From Burkholderiaceae bacterium (GTDB lineage Bacteria > Pseudomonadota > Gammaproteobacteria > Burkholderiales > Burkholderiaceae_C), in NCBI GenBank assembly GCA_018780645.1, contig JADMJJ010000026.1, forward strand, positions 1 to 51,483: a DNA stretch of 51,483 bases, written 5' to 3'. Position numbers and translations under genes: made by a program. A model generated the notes under the pieces. The model made no database searches. It saw only the letters and a program-made list of their open reading frames with translations, and had not been told where the DNA came from. Below are positions 8,598 through 18,500 of this stretch, one piece after another. Position 1 is the stretch's first letter; each line of letters begins with the position of its first letter.

Positions 8598-8993
8598 ATG
8601 TTGAAGAAGATGCTGGCCATCGTGATGGCCCTGTTCGCGGCTGCAGCGTTTGCGGCCGTTGACGTCAACAAGGCCAGCCAGGCCGATCTGGAAACCATCA
8701 AGGGCATAGGCCCGGGGGTCTCGGGCAAGATTCTCGACGAGCGCAAGAAGGGCCCGTTCAAGGATTGGGCCGACTTCGTCGAGCGGGTCAAGGGCGTCGG
8801 TGACGGCAACGCCGCCAAGTTCTCGGCCGAGGGGCTGACGGTCAATGGCGCGGGCTTCAAGGGCGCCGCGCCTGCGCCAGCCAAGGCAGACGCCAAGCCG
8901 GCCAAGGCAGACACCGCGACGACGGCCGTCGCAGCCGATGCCAAGTCGGAGAAGAAGGCCAAGACCGCAGCCAAGGCGGCCTCCAAGAGCTGA
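8598..8993 (+). CDS. comEA: ComEA-like helix-hairpin-helix protein, exported
   Basis: Exported DNA-binding protein of 131 aa, related to the competence factor ComEA. The signal peptide covers residues 1-19 (LAIVMALFAAAAFA, cleavage after AFA). The helix-hairpin-helix core follows (VDVNKASQADLETIKGIGPG, then a second KGVGDGNAAKF), and the mature protein ends in a Lys/Ala/Pro-rich tail of about 40 residues. ComEA binds incoming double-stranded DNA in the periplasm during natural transformation. The tail resembles histone-like basic tails and is longer than in minimal ComEA proteins. AGGGAGA lies 8 bases before the ATG. The gene follows msbA after a 130-base gap and converges on the patatin gene. 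Confidence 0.8.
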   Translation: MLKKMLAIVMALFAAAAFAAVDVNKASQADLETIKGIGPGVSGKILDERKKGPFKDWADFVERVKGVGDGNAAKFSAEGLTVNGAGFKGAAPAPAKADAKPAKADTATTAVAADAKSEKKAKTAAKAASKS

Positions 8994-9025
8994 GCGGCCC
9001 GGTCGGCCCGCCGCCTTCAGAGCGC

Positions 9026-9050
9026 CCTGAGGCTCAAGGCAAGCCTCGGG
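9026..9050. terminator. Candidate bidirectional terminator between comEA and patatin gene
   Basis: CCTGAGGCT and AGCCTCGGG form a 9-pair stem (one G-T wobble) with a 7-base loop between two convergent genes. It overlaps the stop codon of the patatin gene. Neither side has a long T-run, so it would be a weak or Rho-assisted site. Confidence 0.4.
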
Positions 9051-10308
9051 ACGTGTCCTGGCTGTAGGCCACCGGCATTGGATCCAGTTTGTACATGCCC
9101 ATAGGCTGGGTGTAGCGGTCCCAGCCGAAGAATTTGGCCACCTCGTCGCGGCGGCTCATCGTGTCATGCCGGCCCAGCGCCATCAGCTCACCGGTGTAGG
9201 ACGGCTCGAACAGCAGATAGCTGGCCAGCGCCGCGCCCTTGGCCTGCTCGCCCTGGCCGGACACGCCCACGCCGCGCAGCATCGCCCGAATCGGCGTCGG
9301 CAGATCGCCCTGGTGCTTGGCGGCAAGATCGTCCAGGCGCTGGCTCGGCGCGATCACCAGCACCTCGATAGGCCGCAGCTTGGTCGAGCGACGCTGCTCG
9401 GGGGTCAGCAGGCCAAGGGTGCTGTTGATGCGCTGCAAGCGCTCGATATCGACCGCCAGCGCGTCCAGAAAGATGTTCGACATCGCGTGGCCTGCCACCT
9501 GGGCCAGGCTCGGGTAGCCGTCCACCTGAACGCGCCGGCCCGGCGGCTCGTGCATGCGCCCGGCACCGACCACCAGCACCCGCTCCGCGCCCAGATGGAT
9601 GGCCGGCGAGATCGGTGCGTTCTGGCGCATCGAACCGTCGCCGAACCATTCGTTCTGGCCATCCAGGTTCAGCGATACCGACGGAAAGATGAAAGGGATG
9701 GCGCTGGACGCCATCAGGTGCGAGATGCTCAGCGGCGTGCGCACCGCAATGCGCTGGGTGCGCTCCCAGGGCTCGAAATCCTTGATCGCCTGGTAGAAGC
9801 TGACATGCAGGCCCGAGCTGTAGCTCGAGCCGCTGACCGACAGCGCCTGCATATGGCCGTCGAGCAGCATGCGGTTCAGCTTGTGTATGGGCACCACCCG
9901 CTCCAGCAGCTCGCGCAGGGGGCTGTTGTCGAGCAGGCTGCGCGGCTTGGCCTTGCGCCAGCGGGCGATCGCCCAGCCCACCGACATCATCGTCAGCCAG
10001 CGGGCGCCGGTGCGTATCACGCCGAACGAATCGGAACGGTAGACGTTGTCGGCGTGCAGGTTCTCCCACAGCCTGACCAACTGCTCCACCGTGCCATCGA
10101 AGTCATCGGCGCCGCAGGCCAGGGCGGCGGCATTGATGGCCCCGGCCGAGGTGCCGGCAATCACCGGGAAGGGATTGACGCCGCCCCAGACGCCGCAGTC
10201 GCGGCGGATCTGCGCCAGCGCCGCCAGCACCCCCACCTGGTAGGCGGCGCGCGCGCCGCCGCCGGTCAGCACCAGGCCGGTGGTCGGGAAGTGGGGGGGC
10301 GCATTCAT
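9034..10308 (-). CDS. Patatin-like phospholipase
   Basis: Patatin-family lipid acyl hydrolase, 424 aa, with no signal peptide, so probably cytoplasmic or membrane-peripheral. The oxyanion-hole loop GGGARAAY (residues 16-23), the nucleophile elbow GTSAG with catalytic Ser54, and the second member of the Ser-Asp dyad in DGS (Asp224) are all present and in the right order. The C-terminal 130 residues have no motif I recognise. The ATG at 10308 is directly upstream of the family core. The gene is divergent from the giant repeat protein across 243 bases, so they may share a control region. A role in membrane lipid turnover is likely but not shown. Confidence 0.88.
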   Translation of the reverse strand: MNAPPHFPTTGLVLTGGGARAAYQVGVLAALAQIRRDCGVWGGVNPFPVIAGTSAGAINAAALACGADDFDGTVEQLVRLWENLHADNVYRSDSFGVIRTGARWLTMMSVGWAIARWRKAKPRSLLDNSPLRELLERVVPIHKLNRMLLDGHMQALSVSGSSYSSGLHVSFYQAIKDFEPWERTQRIAVRTPLSISHLMASSAIPFIFPSVSLNLDGQNEWFGDGSMRQNAPISPAIHLGAERVLVVGAGRMHEPPGRRVQVDGYPSLAQVAGHAMSNIFLDALAVDIERLQRINSTLGLLTPEQRRSTKLRPIEVLVIAPSQRLDDLAAKHQGDLPTPIRAMLRGVGVSGQGEQAKGAALASYLLFEPSYTGELMALGRHDTMSRRDEVAKFFGWDRYTQPMGMYKLDPMPVAYSQDTSRGLP

Positions 10309-10551
10309 GCTGTGCTCTCTTGCGATTGCCTTGCTCTGGCCGCATTGATTCTGCCCGAGCTTTGCGTGGATGGGTCAGGCAAGACCCGGCACTTGCGATT
10401 TTTATCAGTATGACATCGAAACTGTGCGCATAGCGCCGGGCCATGCAGCTTGGACCGGAAAGCGCTGGCAGTTCGACGGATCAAGCCGAGGTCGGCGCCC
10501 TTAGATTCCTCGGCAACCGGCCGCAGAACCTGAGGCCGGCAGGGGGAAAAA
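10309..10551. other. Divergent intergenic region
   Basis: This 243-base gap holds the upstream regions of the patatin gene (minus) and the octapeptide-repeat gene (plus). I found no convincing sigma-70, sigma-54 or FliA promoter pair. The only clear signal is a strong ribosome-binding site, AGGGGG, about six bases before the repeat-gene ATG. An AT-rich patch at 10398-10420 is the likeliest promoter area. Confidence 0.4.
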
Positions 10552-13500
10552 ATGACAGCAGCAATCAGCACCACGACCACTCTACCCAGCAACTGGACAC
10601 CGGCCGAGATCGCGCGGCTGACGCCGGCGCAGATCGCGGCCATCACGCCGCAGGCCTTGCAGCAGCTGTCCAGCCCGCAGCTGAACGCCTTCTCCACCGC
10701 CCAGTTCGCCCGGCTCGACAGCGCCCAGCTGCATGCACTCACCGAGGAGCAGATGGGCTTTCTGGCGCCCCGGCATCTGCTGGGTCTCAGCGCCACGCAG
10801 CTGCAGAGCTGGAGCGCCGACCAGATCGGCCAGCTCAGCCTGGTCAGCTGGCGTGCGCTGAGCACCGGCCAGGTGGCCGCCTTGGGAGCCGAGCTGATGG
10901 CCGTGCTGCCGGTGGAGCGGCTGCAGGCCCTGCAGCCCAACCAGTTCGCGGCGCTGGGCGACGCCGTGCTACCCGCCCTGCGCACCGAGCAATGGGCGTC
11001 GGTGTCGCAGGCCCAGTTGGCGGGCTTAAGCCCGCAGCAGTTCCAGTTGCTGCCGCCCGCCTCGCTGGCCGCCCTCACTCCCGTCGCATTGCGCGGACTG
11101 ATCGCCGCCGACCTGGCCGCCCTGGGCGAGGCCCAGCTGGCCGCGCTCAGCGGTGCTCAGATCCAGGGCCTGTCGCCGCAGGCCATTCAGGGCTGGAGCG
11201 CCGAGCAGATCCAGTCGCTGTCCGCCACCCAGCTGGCCGCCCTCAGCACGCTGCAGATGGCGGCGCTCAAGCCGGCGCAGATTGCCGCGCTGGCGATCGA
11301 AGACCTGCAGGCCTTCAGCCCCGCGCAGCTGAATGCGCTCAGTGCCAGCCAGTTCGCCAGGCTGAGCGTCGAGCAGTTGCATTCGCTCAGCGACACCCAG
11401 CTCGGCGGCTTGAGCGGCAAACAGCTGACGACCCTGAGCGCGGCGCAGCTGCAGGCCTTCAGCAGCGAGCAGATCGCCCAGCTGAGCCCGACCGCGCTGC
11501 GCAGCCTGACGCCAGCCCAGGTGGCCTCGTTTGACGCCGGCGATGTGGCCGGCCTGTCCGCCGACCGCCTGCGGGCGCTGAGCCCGGCCCAGCTCGCCGC
11601 GCTGAGCACCGCCGCGATCGCGGCACTGGACCCTGAGCAGGTCGCCTCGCTGAACGGCGCCCAGCTCGGCGCGCTGCGCCCGGCCCAGATGGCGGCACTG
11701 GGCACGGAGGACCTGCAGGCGCTGAGCCCGGCCCAGTTCGCGGCACTGGGCAGTGCTCAGATCGGAGCCCTCAGCGCCGCCCTGTTCCACGGTCTGGACC
11801 CGGAGCAGATCGCTGCCCTGCAAGCCCGCCAGCTGATGGGCCTGAGCACCAGCCAGATGCAGGCACTGACGGCAGAGCAGGTGGAGCGGCTCAGCCCCAC
11901 GGCCCTGCGCGCTCTCAGCAGCACCCAGCTCGCCGCGCTGGATGCCGAAGACCTGCTCGCACTGAGCACCAGCCAGCTGGCCGTGTTCAGCGCGGCGCAG
12001 CTGCAGGCCCTGGGCGCGGACGACTGGGCCGCACTGTCGGACACGCAAATGGCGGCGCTGACCGCAGCCCAGCTGGGGGGCCTGGGCACCCGGGTTATCC
12101 AGTCCTTGAGCGCCGAGCAGGTCTCCCATCTCAGCGAAGCCAGCCTGCGCGGGCTCAGCAAGCTGCAGGCCGCGGCGCTGAGCGCCGAACAGCTGGCGGC
12201 GCTGGGCACGGCCCAGGTGCAGGCGCTGGCGCCCACCGCCATCCAGGCCTTCAGCAGCCAGCAGATCCAGGCCCTGGACATCGACCAGGTGAAGGCCCTC
12301 AGCGCGCCCCAGATCGCGGCACTGAGCCCGAGCCAGCTCGCTTCGCTCAGCGAGGAAGACTGGCGCGCACTGAGCGGCCAGCAGCTCGGCGCCCTCAGCG
12401 GCACTCAGATGGCAAGCCTCGGCGAAGCCGCCCTGCAGGCACTGAGCCATGAGCAATGGTCACAGCTGGGCGCCCGCCAGGTGCAGGGCCTGAGCGTGGC
12501 CCAGTTGCAGCGACTGCCGCCCGAGCTGATTGCGGCGCTCAGCGCCAGCGCGATCGGTGGCCTGAGCAAGGCCCAGTTCCTGGCGCTGGACAGCCTGCAA
12601 TTCCAGGCCATCGAGAGCCGCGACATCGCCGCACTCAGCGCCGTCGAGCTGCGCGCCATGGGTGCGCAGCACATCGGCTGGCTCACCGCCGGCCAGCTCG
12701 GCGCACTGACCGCCAACGCCATTGGCACCTTCACGACGGCACAGCTGCGCGCACTCAGCGCCGAGCAGTTCGGCGCTTTGAGCAGCGCTGCTCTGCGCGG
12801 CCTGAGCGTCAGCGAAATGGGCAGCCTGACGGTCGAGCAGCTGCAGGCCCTGGGCACCGGCCAGTTGGCCGGACTGAGCGGCACGCCGGTGACCGCACTC
12901 AGCGCGGCGCAGCTGCAGGCCTTCACGACCACCCAGATCCAGGCCCTGCCGGCGGCCGTGCTGAGCGCGCTGAGCACGGCGCAGATCGCCAGCCTGTCCG
13001 CAGCGCAGCAGCTCGCACTGACGAGCAGCCAGATTGCCGCCCTGCCCGTGGCCGATCTGCCGGCCCTGCAGGCCCAGCTACCGCAGTGGAGTGCCGGCCA
13101 GCTGGGGGCGCTGACCAGCGCCCAGGTCGGCGCACTGAGCGCCGACACGGTGGCCCGGCTGTCGCCCGAGCAGGTGCAGGCGCTGGGTGCCGCGAGTGCG
13201 CTGTCCAGCGCCGCCATGGCCGCCTTCACGCCGCAGCAGTTGGCGGCGCTGAGCAGCGCGCAGCTGAAAGGTTTTGATGCTGCCGATCTGAAGGCCCTGG
13301 GCGAGCCGCTGCTGGGGCAACTCAGCACAGCCCAGATCAGCGGCCTGAGCGCCGCCGCCGTCGGCCCGCTAGGCCTGCGCGAACTCGCGGCCCTGGGCAG
13401 CGCCGGCATCGTCGCGCTGTCGCCGGCGGCGCTGGCCTCGCTGAGCAGCGAAGAGATCGCCCAGTTCAGCAACAGCGCCCTGCCTCTGCTGGGCAGCGCC

Positions 13501-15597
13501 CAGATCGCCGCGCTGAGCGCCACGCAGATGGCGGGCGTGGCGGCTGGCACCCTGGAGCAGTGGCGGCCCGAGCAGTTGGCGGCGCTGTCCACCGGCGCCG
13601 TGCATGCGCTGAGCAACAGCCAGATCCAGGCGCTGAGCGCCGCCCAGCTGGTGCGCCTCAGCGCCGAGCAATTGCTGGCCCTGCCGGCCGAGGCCATGCC
13701 GCTGCTGTCGCCGCAGGCGCTGGCCGCGATCCGGCCCGAGCAGTTGCAGGCGCTCAGCGCCGCTCAGTGGGCGGCACTGAACACGGCCCAGTGGCAGGCG
13801 CTGACGCCCGATCAGTTGGCCCGCCTGAGCACGGCCATGATCCGCGCATTGCAGCCCGAGCAGGTGGCCGCGTTCACACCGGGCCAGATCACCGCGCTGG
13901 GCCCGGACCAGGTGGCCGCACTGGAGCGGGCCGACCTGCAGGCCCTGGGCAACGCCAGCCTGCGCGCGCTGAATGTGGCGCAGATGCGCGGCCTCACAGC
14001 AGGCCAGCTCGAAGGCCTGGCGCCGGAGCAGTTGGCCCAGTTCAGCGCCACCCAGCTGGGTGGCCTGTCGGCCAGCACCTTTGCCAGCCTCAGCATCGCC
14101 CAGCTGCAGGCGCTTGCGCCGCAGCAGTTTGCGCAGATCAGCGGCACCTCGTTCGCCGCCCTGTCGGCCTACCGCCTGAGCGTGCTCGGCACCGAGGTGA
14201 TCGCGGCACTGGGCGCGGAGCAGATCGCTGCCCTCAGCAGTGCCCAGGCTTTGAGCCTGACGCCCGCGCAATGGCAGGCGCTGGACGGCGAACAGCTGCG
14301 CTACCTGACCCCGGCCGTGTTGCAGACGCTGCCGCCGGCGCTGCTCAACCAGCTCGATGCGGCCCAGCTCGGTGCCCTGAGCGCCACCCAGGCGGCGGCC
14401 CTGGGCGCCAGCCAGTTGGCGGGTCTGGGCCTGGCGCAGATCCAGGCCTTGAGCCCGCAGGCGATTGCGGCGCTGAGCCCGGAGCAGTTCAACGCGCTGA
14501 GCACCGCCCAAATCGCCGCCTTGAGCCCGCGCCAGGTGCAAGCCATCAGCCTGGCCGACCTGAAGCAGCTCAATGATGTCGACCTGCAGGCGCTGCGCGG
14601 CGAGCAGATCACCGCGCTGACGGATCAGCAGCTCGCCACCCTCAGCGCCCAGCAGCTGGGTGCCTTCAGCGGCGGCCAGATCGCAGCGTTCAGTGCCGGC
14701 CAGATCGGCCTGCTCGCCAGCGCCCAGATACGTGGCCTGAGCGGCGAACAGTTGCAGGCCTGGTCGGCCCAACAGCTGGAGTCTCTGAGCACCCAGGCGC
14801 TGCGCGCCCTTTCACCGGACCAGGTGGCGGCGCTACAACCTGGCCAGCTGGAGTTGCTGCATGCCGAGCAATGGCGCGCGCTGGCTAACCCCAGCCTGGC
14901 CCAGCTGTCGACTGCCGCGGTGCAGGCGATCAGCGGAAGCGCGCTGAATGCGATGAGCCCGCAGCAGATCGAGGCGCTGACCGGTACCCAGGTGCAGGCC
15001 CTGCAGGACAGCCAGATCCGCCAGCTGGCCAGCCAGCAGTTCGCCGCGCTGAGCCCGTCAGACATCGCCCTGCTCAGCCCTGTTCAGGCCGCCGCAATGA
15101 CCGCCGCCCAGGCCGCGGCGATGACGGTGGACCAGTTGCACCAGCTGCGCCCGGAGACGGTGGCCGCCATGTCTGAGGCCACGCGCCAGGCACTGAACAT
15201 GAGCCATGTTCAGCCGCTGGCCGCACCGACGATGCACGCCAGCGGCTTTGTCGATCTGGGCGGCATCGGCGTGGCGCAGCAGGAGGGCCAGACGGCCCAT
15301 GTGCCCGACATCTTCACATTGCAGAAAATGCTGCCGCCAGCGGCAACAGCCACCGCTGAAACAGCGCTGAATCTCGACTGGGCCGCCACGATGGCCCCGC
15401 CCGAGCGTCATCTGTTCGGCTCAGCACCGGCGGAACTGCCCGGCCTGGCCGATCTGCTGGCCCAGCCGGGCGAAGCGCTGCTGGCCCAGCCCAGTCCACC
15501 TGCGATGCACAGCGCCGAAGTGGCCCCCGCACTGCTATCAACATGGCTGCACAAGCCTATCGACGAGCATGAGCAAACTCACAACTGGCTGATCTAG
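10552..15597 (+). CDS. Giant octapeptide-repeat protein, function unknown
   Basis: A 1681-aa protein made almost wholly of tandem 8-residue repeats. After a 14-residue leader, residues 15-1547 divide into 192 units of consensus L-(S/T)-x-x-Q-(L/I/V/M)-x-A. Only two units break the period (one of 7 and one of 6 residues, about residues 825-865). Position 1 is L (sometimes F, W, I, V, M), position 2 S/T/G/D, position 5 mostly Q, position 6 hydrophobic, and 7-8 small. S/T-P-x-Q is a typical helix N-cap, so each unit may start a new short helix in a solenoid. The last 134 residues are non-repetitive. I see no signal peptide, membrane segment, cysteine or catalytic motif. An AGGGGG site precedes the ATG. 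It may be a scaffold, an adhesin or a secreted structural protein; I cannot assign a function. Confidence 0.88.
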   Translation: MTAAISTTTTLPSNWTPAEIARLTPAQIAAITPQALQQLSSPQLNAFSTAQFARLDSAQLHALTEEQMGFLAPRHLLGLSATQLQSWSADQIGQLSLVSWRALSTGQVAALGAELMAVLPVERLQALQPNQFAALGDAVLPALRTEQWASVSQAQLAGLSPQQFQLLPPASLAALTPVALRGLIAADLAALGEAQLAALSGAQIQGLSPQAIQGWSAEQIQSLSATQLAALSTLQMAALKPAQIAALAIEDLQAFSPAQLNALSASQFARLSVEQLHSLSDTQLGGLSGKQLTTLSAAQLQAFSSEQIAQLSPTALRSLTPAQVASFDAGDVAGLSADRLRALSPAQLAALSTAAIAALDPEQVASLNGAQLGALRPAQMAALGTEDLQALSPAQFAALGSAQIGALSAALFHGLDPEQIAALQARQLMGLSTSQMQALTAEQVERLSPTALRALSSTQLAALDAEDLLALSTSQLAVFSAAQLQALGADDWAALSDTQMAALTAAQLGGLGTRVIQSLSAEQVSHLSEASLRGLSKLQAAALSAEQLAALGTAQVQALAPTAIQAFSSQQIQALDIDQVKALSAPQIAALSPSQLASLSEEDWRALSGQQLGALSGTQMASLGEAALQALSHEQWSQLGARQVQGLSVAQLQRLPPELIAALSASAIGGLSKAQFLALDSLQFQAIESRDIAALSAVELRAMGAQHIGWLTAGQLGALTANAIGTFTTAQLRALSAEQFGALSSAALRGLSVSEMGSLTVEQLQALGTGQLAGLSGTPVTALSAAQLQAFTTTQIQALPAAVLSALSTAQIASLSAAQQLALTSSQIAALPVADLPALQAQLPQWSAGQLGALTSAQVGALSADTVARLSPEQVQALGAASALSSAAMAAFTPQQLAALSSAQLKGFDAADLKALGEPLLGQLSTAQISGLSAAAVGPLGLRELAALGSAGIVALSPAALASLSSEEIAQFSNSALPLLGSAQIAALSATQMAGVAAGTLEQWRPEQLAALSTGAVHALSNSQIQALSAAQLVRLSAEQLLALPAEAMPLLSPQALAAIRPEQLQALSAAQWAALNTAQWQALTPDQLARLSTAMIRALQPEQVAAFTPGQITALGPDQVAALERADLQALGNASLRALNVAQMRGLTAGQLEGLAPEQLAQFSATQLGGLSASTFASLSIAQLQALAPQQFAQISGTSFAALSAYRLSVLGTEVIAALGAEQIAALSSAQALSLTPAQWQALDGEQLRYLTPAVLQTLPPALLNQLDAAQLGALSATQAAALGASQLAGLGLAQIQALSPQAIAALSPEQFNALSTAQIAALSPRQVQAISLADLKQLNDVDLQALRGEQITALTDQQLATLSAQQLGAFSGGQIAAFSAGQIGLLASAQIRGLSGEQLQAWSAQQLESLSTQALRALSPDQVAALQPGQLELLHAEQWRALANPSLAQLSTAAVQAISGSALNAMSPQQIEALTGTQVQALQDSQIRQLASQQFAALSPSDIALLSPVQAAAMTAAQAAAMTVDQLHQLRPETVAAMSEATRQALNMSHVQPLAAPTMHASGFVDLGGIGVAQQEGQTAHVPDIFTLQKMLPPAATATAETALNLDWAATMAPPERHLFGSAPAELPGLADLLAQPGEALLAQPSPPAMHSAEVAPALLSTWLHKPIDEHEQTHNWLI
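10594..15192 (+). repeat. Tandem 24-base repeat array encoding octapeptides
   Basis: About 4.6 kb of in-frame 24-base units such as CTGAGC-N6-CAG-CTG-N3-GCG, one per octapeptide. The copies have diverged at third positions and at variable residues, and few are identical, so the array is old rather than freshly expanded. Larger blocks are also duplicated: the run of units starting LSPAQ/LSASQ near residue 255 has a counterpart about 17 units (408 bases) later. The array produces many long spurious open frames on both strands. Confidence 0.9.
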
Positions 15598-18500
15598 GCC
15601 CCCGCCTCGTAGACGATCAGCGGCGGCGCCTCGGGCTGTGCCGACGCAAACCGGGCCAACGCCTCGTCGCAGGGCCAGAAGCGGGCGTCGTCGCCCAGCT
15701 CCAGCTCGGCCGAGGCGCCTTCGCGCTTGATGCTCAGGCGCAGGCTCAGGCCCAGGGCCAATGGCCCCTGCTCGGTCTGGATCTGGCGCGGGGGCCAGGC
15801 CTTGACCACCTCGACGATGGGCGGGGCCACACCATTGGCCTTCAGGCGCAGGAACTTGCCGAAGCGGGCCCGCGCGCCGGCCAGGTCCCAGACCTGCAGC
15901 ACGTTCAGGCGCAGGCCGCCGGAGAAGCGGTCGTTCTGCACCTTGCCCGAGACGATGATCAGCTCGTCGTCGGCCAGGGTCTCGCGGTTGGCATTGAGCA
16001 GCTCTTCATTCGCCACCGCCTCGATCACATCGCTTTTGTCGTCGAGCTTGAAGATGCCGACGCGGCCGCGGTTGCCGTTGATGATGCGCAGATCGCTGAC
16101 GATGCCGGCCAGCATCACCGGCTCGCGGCTGTCCACGGCATCGGCAATGCGGCGCTTGACGATGCGGCGCACCTCGTCGCCGCTCTGGTCGAACAGATGG
16201 CCCGAGAGGTAGAAGCCGATCGCCGTCTTCTCCAGGCTCAGCCGCTCCTTGATGCTCCAGGTGTCGGCCGCGACCAGATCGGGCTCCTGGGTCGACGACG
16301 CGTGTGAGTCGCCGAAGTCGAACAGCCCGCCCTGGTCGGCATTTGCCTCCAAGGTTTCGGCGTGGGTGTAGCCGCGGGCCACGCTGGCCAGCAGCCGCGC
16401 GCGGTCGATCTCGATCAGGTCGAACGCGCCGCCCTTGATCAGCGCCTCGACCACACGCTTGTTGACCGCCTTGCGATCGATGCGTGCGCAGAAGTCGAAG
16501 AAGCTGGTGAACGGGCCGCCGCTCTCGCGGGTCTTGACGATGGACTCGATCGCCCCCTGGCCCGTGCCTTTGATGGCGCCCAGGCCATACCGCACGACCT
16601 TGGCGCTTACGGGCCAGAAGCGGTGCACGCCGGTGTTGACATTGGGCGGCTCGAAGGTCAGGCCCATCGCCAGCGCGTCGTCGTAGAAGATCTTCAGCTT
16701 GTCGGTGTCGTCCATCGCCACGCTCATATTCGCAGCGGTGAATTCGGCCAGGTAGTGCACCTTCAGCCAGGCGGTGTGATAGGCCAGCAGGGCGTAGGCG
16801 GCGGCGTGCGACTTGTTGAAGCCGTAGCCGGCGAACTTCTCCATCAGGTCGAAGATTTCATTGGCCAGCGGCGGCGCGATATTGTTCTTGGCCGCGCCCT
16901 CCGCAAAGATGCTGCGGTGCTCGGCCATCTCCTCGACCTTCTTCTTGCCCATCGCGCGGCGCAACAGGTCGGCGCCGCCGAGCGTGTAGCCGCCCACGCG
17001 CTGGGCCACCTGCATCACCTGCTCCTGATAGACCATGATGCCGTAGGTCTCCTTCAGCACCTCGGCCATCAGCGGGTGCGGATAGGTGACCTCTTCCTTG
17101 CCGTGCTTGCGCGCGCAGAAGGACGGAATCAGGTCCATGGGGCCCGGCCGGTACAGCGCCACCAGGGCGATGATGTCCTCGAACAGGCTGGGCTTGGCGT
17201 CGCGCAACATGCCCTGCATGCCGCGGCTTTCCAGCTGGAACACGGCCACCGTCAGGCCGTCGGAGAGCAGCTTGTAGGTCGCCTTGTCGGTGAGCGCGAT
17301 CTTGGCGAAGTCGAAGTCCTTCTGGTCCGGATGGCGCATGACGATGAAGTCCTTGGCCATCTCCAGAATCGTCAAGGTCGCCAGCCCCAGAAAGTCGAAC
17401 TTGACCAGGCCTATGGCCTCGACGTCGTCCTTGTCGTACTGGCTCACCGCGCTGTTCGAACCCGGCTGCATGTAGAGCGGGCAGAAGTCGGTGATCTTGC
17501 CCGGCGCGATCAGCACGCCGCCGGCATGCATGCCGATATTGCGTACCATGCCTTCGACGCGCTCGGCCAGCGACAGCAGCTCGGCAACCTCCTCTTCCTT
17601 CTTCTCGCGCTCCTCGATCTCGGGCGCCTCCAGGCGGGCATAGATGATGCCGGGGTCGGGCTTCTCGGGCGGGCGCGCCAGGGTCACGCTCTTGCCGGGC
17701 GGCGCCGGAATCAGCTTGGCAATGCCGTCCACCTGGCCATAGCCCATGCCCAGCACGCGGCCCACGTCGCGCAGCGCGGCCTTGGCGGCCATCGTGCCGA
17801 AGGTGGCGATCTGGCTGACGGCGTCGCGGCCGTACTTGTCCTTCACATAGTCGATCACCCGGTCGCGATTGCCCTGGCAGAAGTCGATGTCGAAGTCGGG
17901 CATCGAGACGCGGTCGGGGTTCAGGAAGCGCTCGAACAGCAGGTTGTAGCGCAGCGGGTCCAGGTCGGTGATCTTCAGCGCATAGGCGACCAGCGAGCCG
18001 GCGCCCGAGCCCCGGCCCGGGCCCACCGGGCAGCCATTGTTCTTGGCCCAGTTGATGAAGTCCGCCACGATCAGGAAGTAGCCCGGGAAGCCCATCTTCA
18101 GGATGGTCTTGATCTCGAACTCGAGTCGCTCGACATAGGTGGGGTTCTGGCGTTCGCGTTCGGCCGCGTCGGGGTAGAGCAGCAGCATCCGCTCGGCCAG
18201 CCCTTCGAAGCTGGTGTAGCGGAAATACTCTTCCGGCGTCATACGCTGGCCGTTGACCTCGGGCGTCGGAAAGTCGGGCAGGCAGGGCTTGCCCAGGGTC
18301 AGCTTCAGATTGCAGCGCAGCGCGATCTGCTGGGTGTTGGCAATCGCCGACGGGATGTCGGCGAACAGCTCCTCCATCTGCGCCTGGGTCTGGAAATACT
18401 GGCCGCGCGCAAAGCGCTTCACCCGGCGCGGATTGCCCAGCGTCTCGCCCTCGGCAATGCAGGTGCGCGCCTCATGGGCCTCGAAGTCTTCCGGCGTGGA

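Noticed and set aside
10594-15192. CRISPR-like regular repeats
   Set aside because: The repeats are contiguous, in frame, coding and diverged; there are no unique spacers or cas genes.
10552-15400. Many long open frames on the opposite strand and other frames (up to 476 aa) within the octad gene
   Set aside because: They arise from the 24-base periodic GC-rich array; their products are low-complexity mirrors of the repeat with no independent start signals or domains.
10552-15597. Resemblance of units such as LTPEQ/LTPAQ-V-A-A to TAL-effector repeats
   Set aside because: TAL repeats are 33-35 residues with a variable di-residue; here the period is 8 residues throughout and no nuclear or secretion signals are seen.
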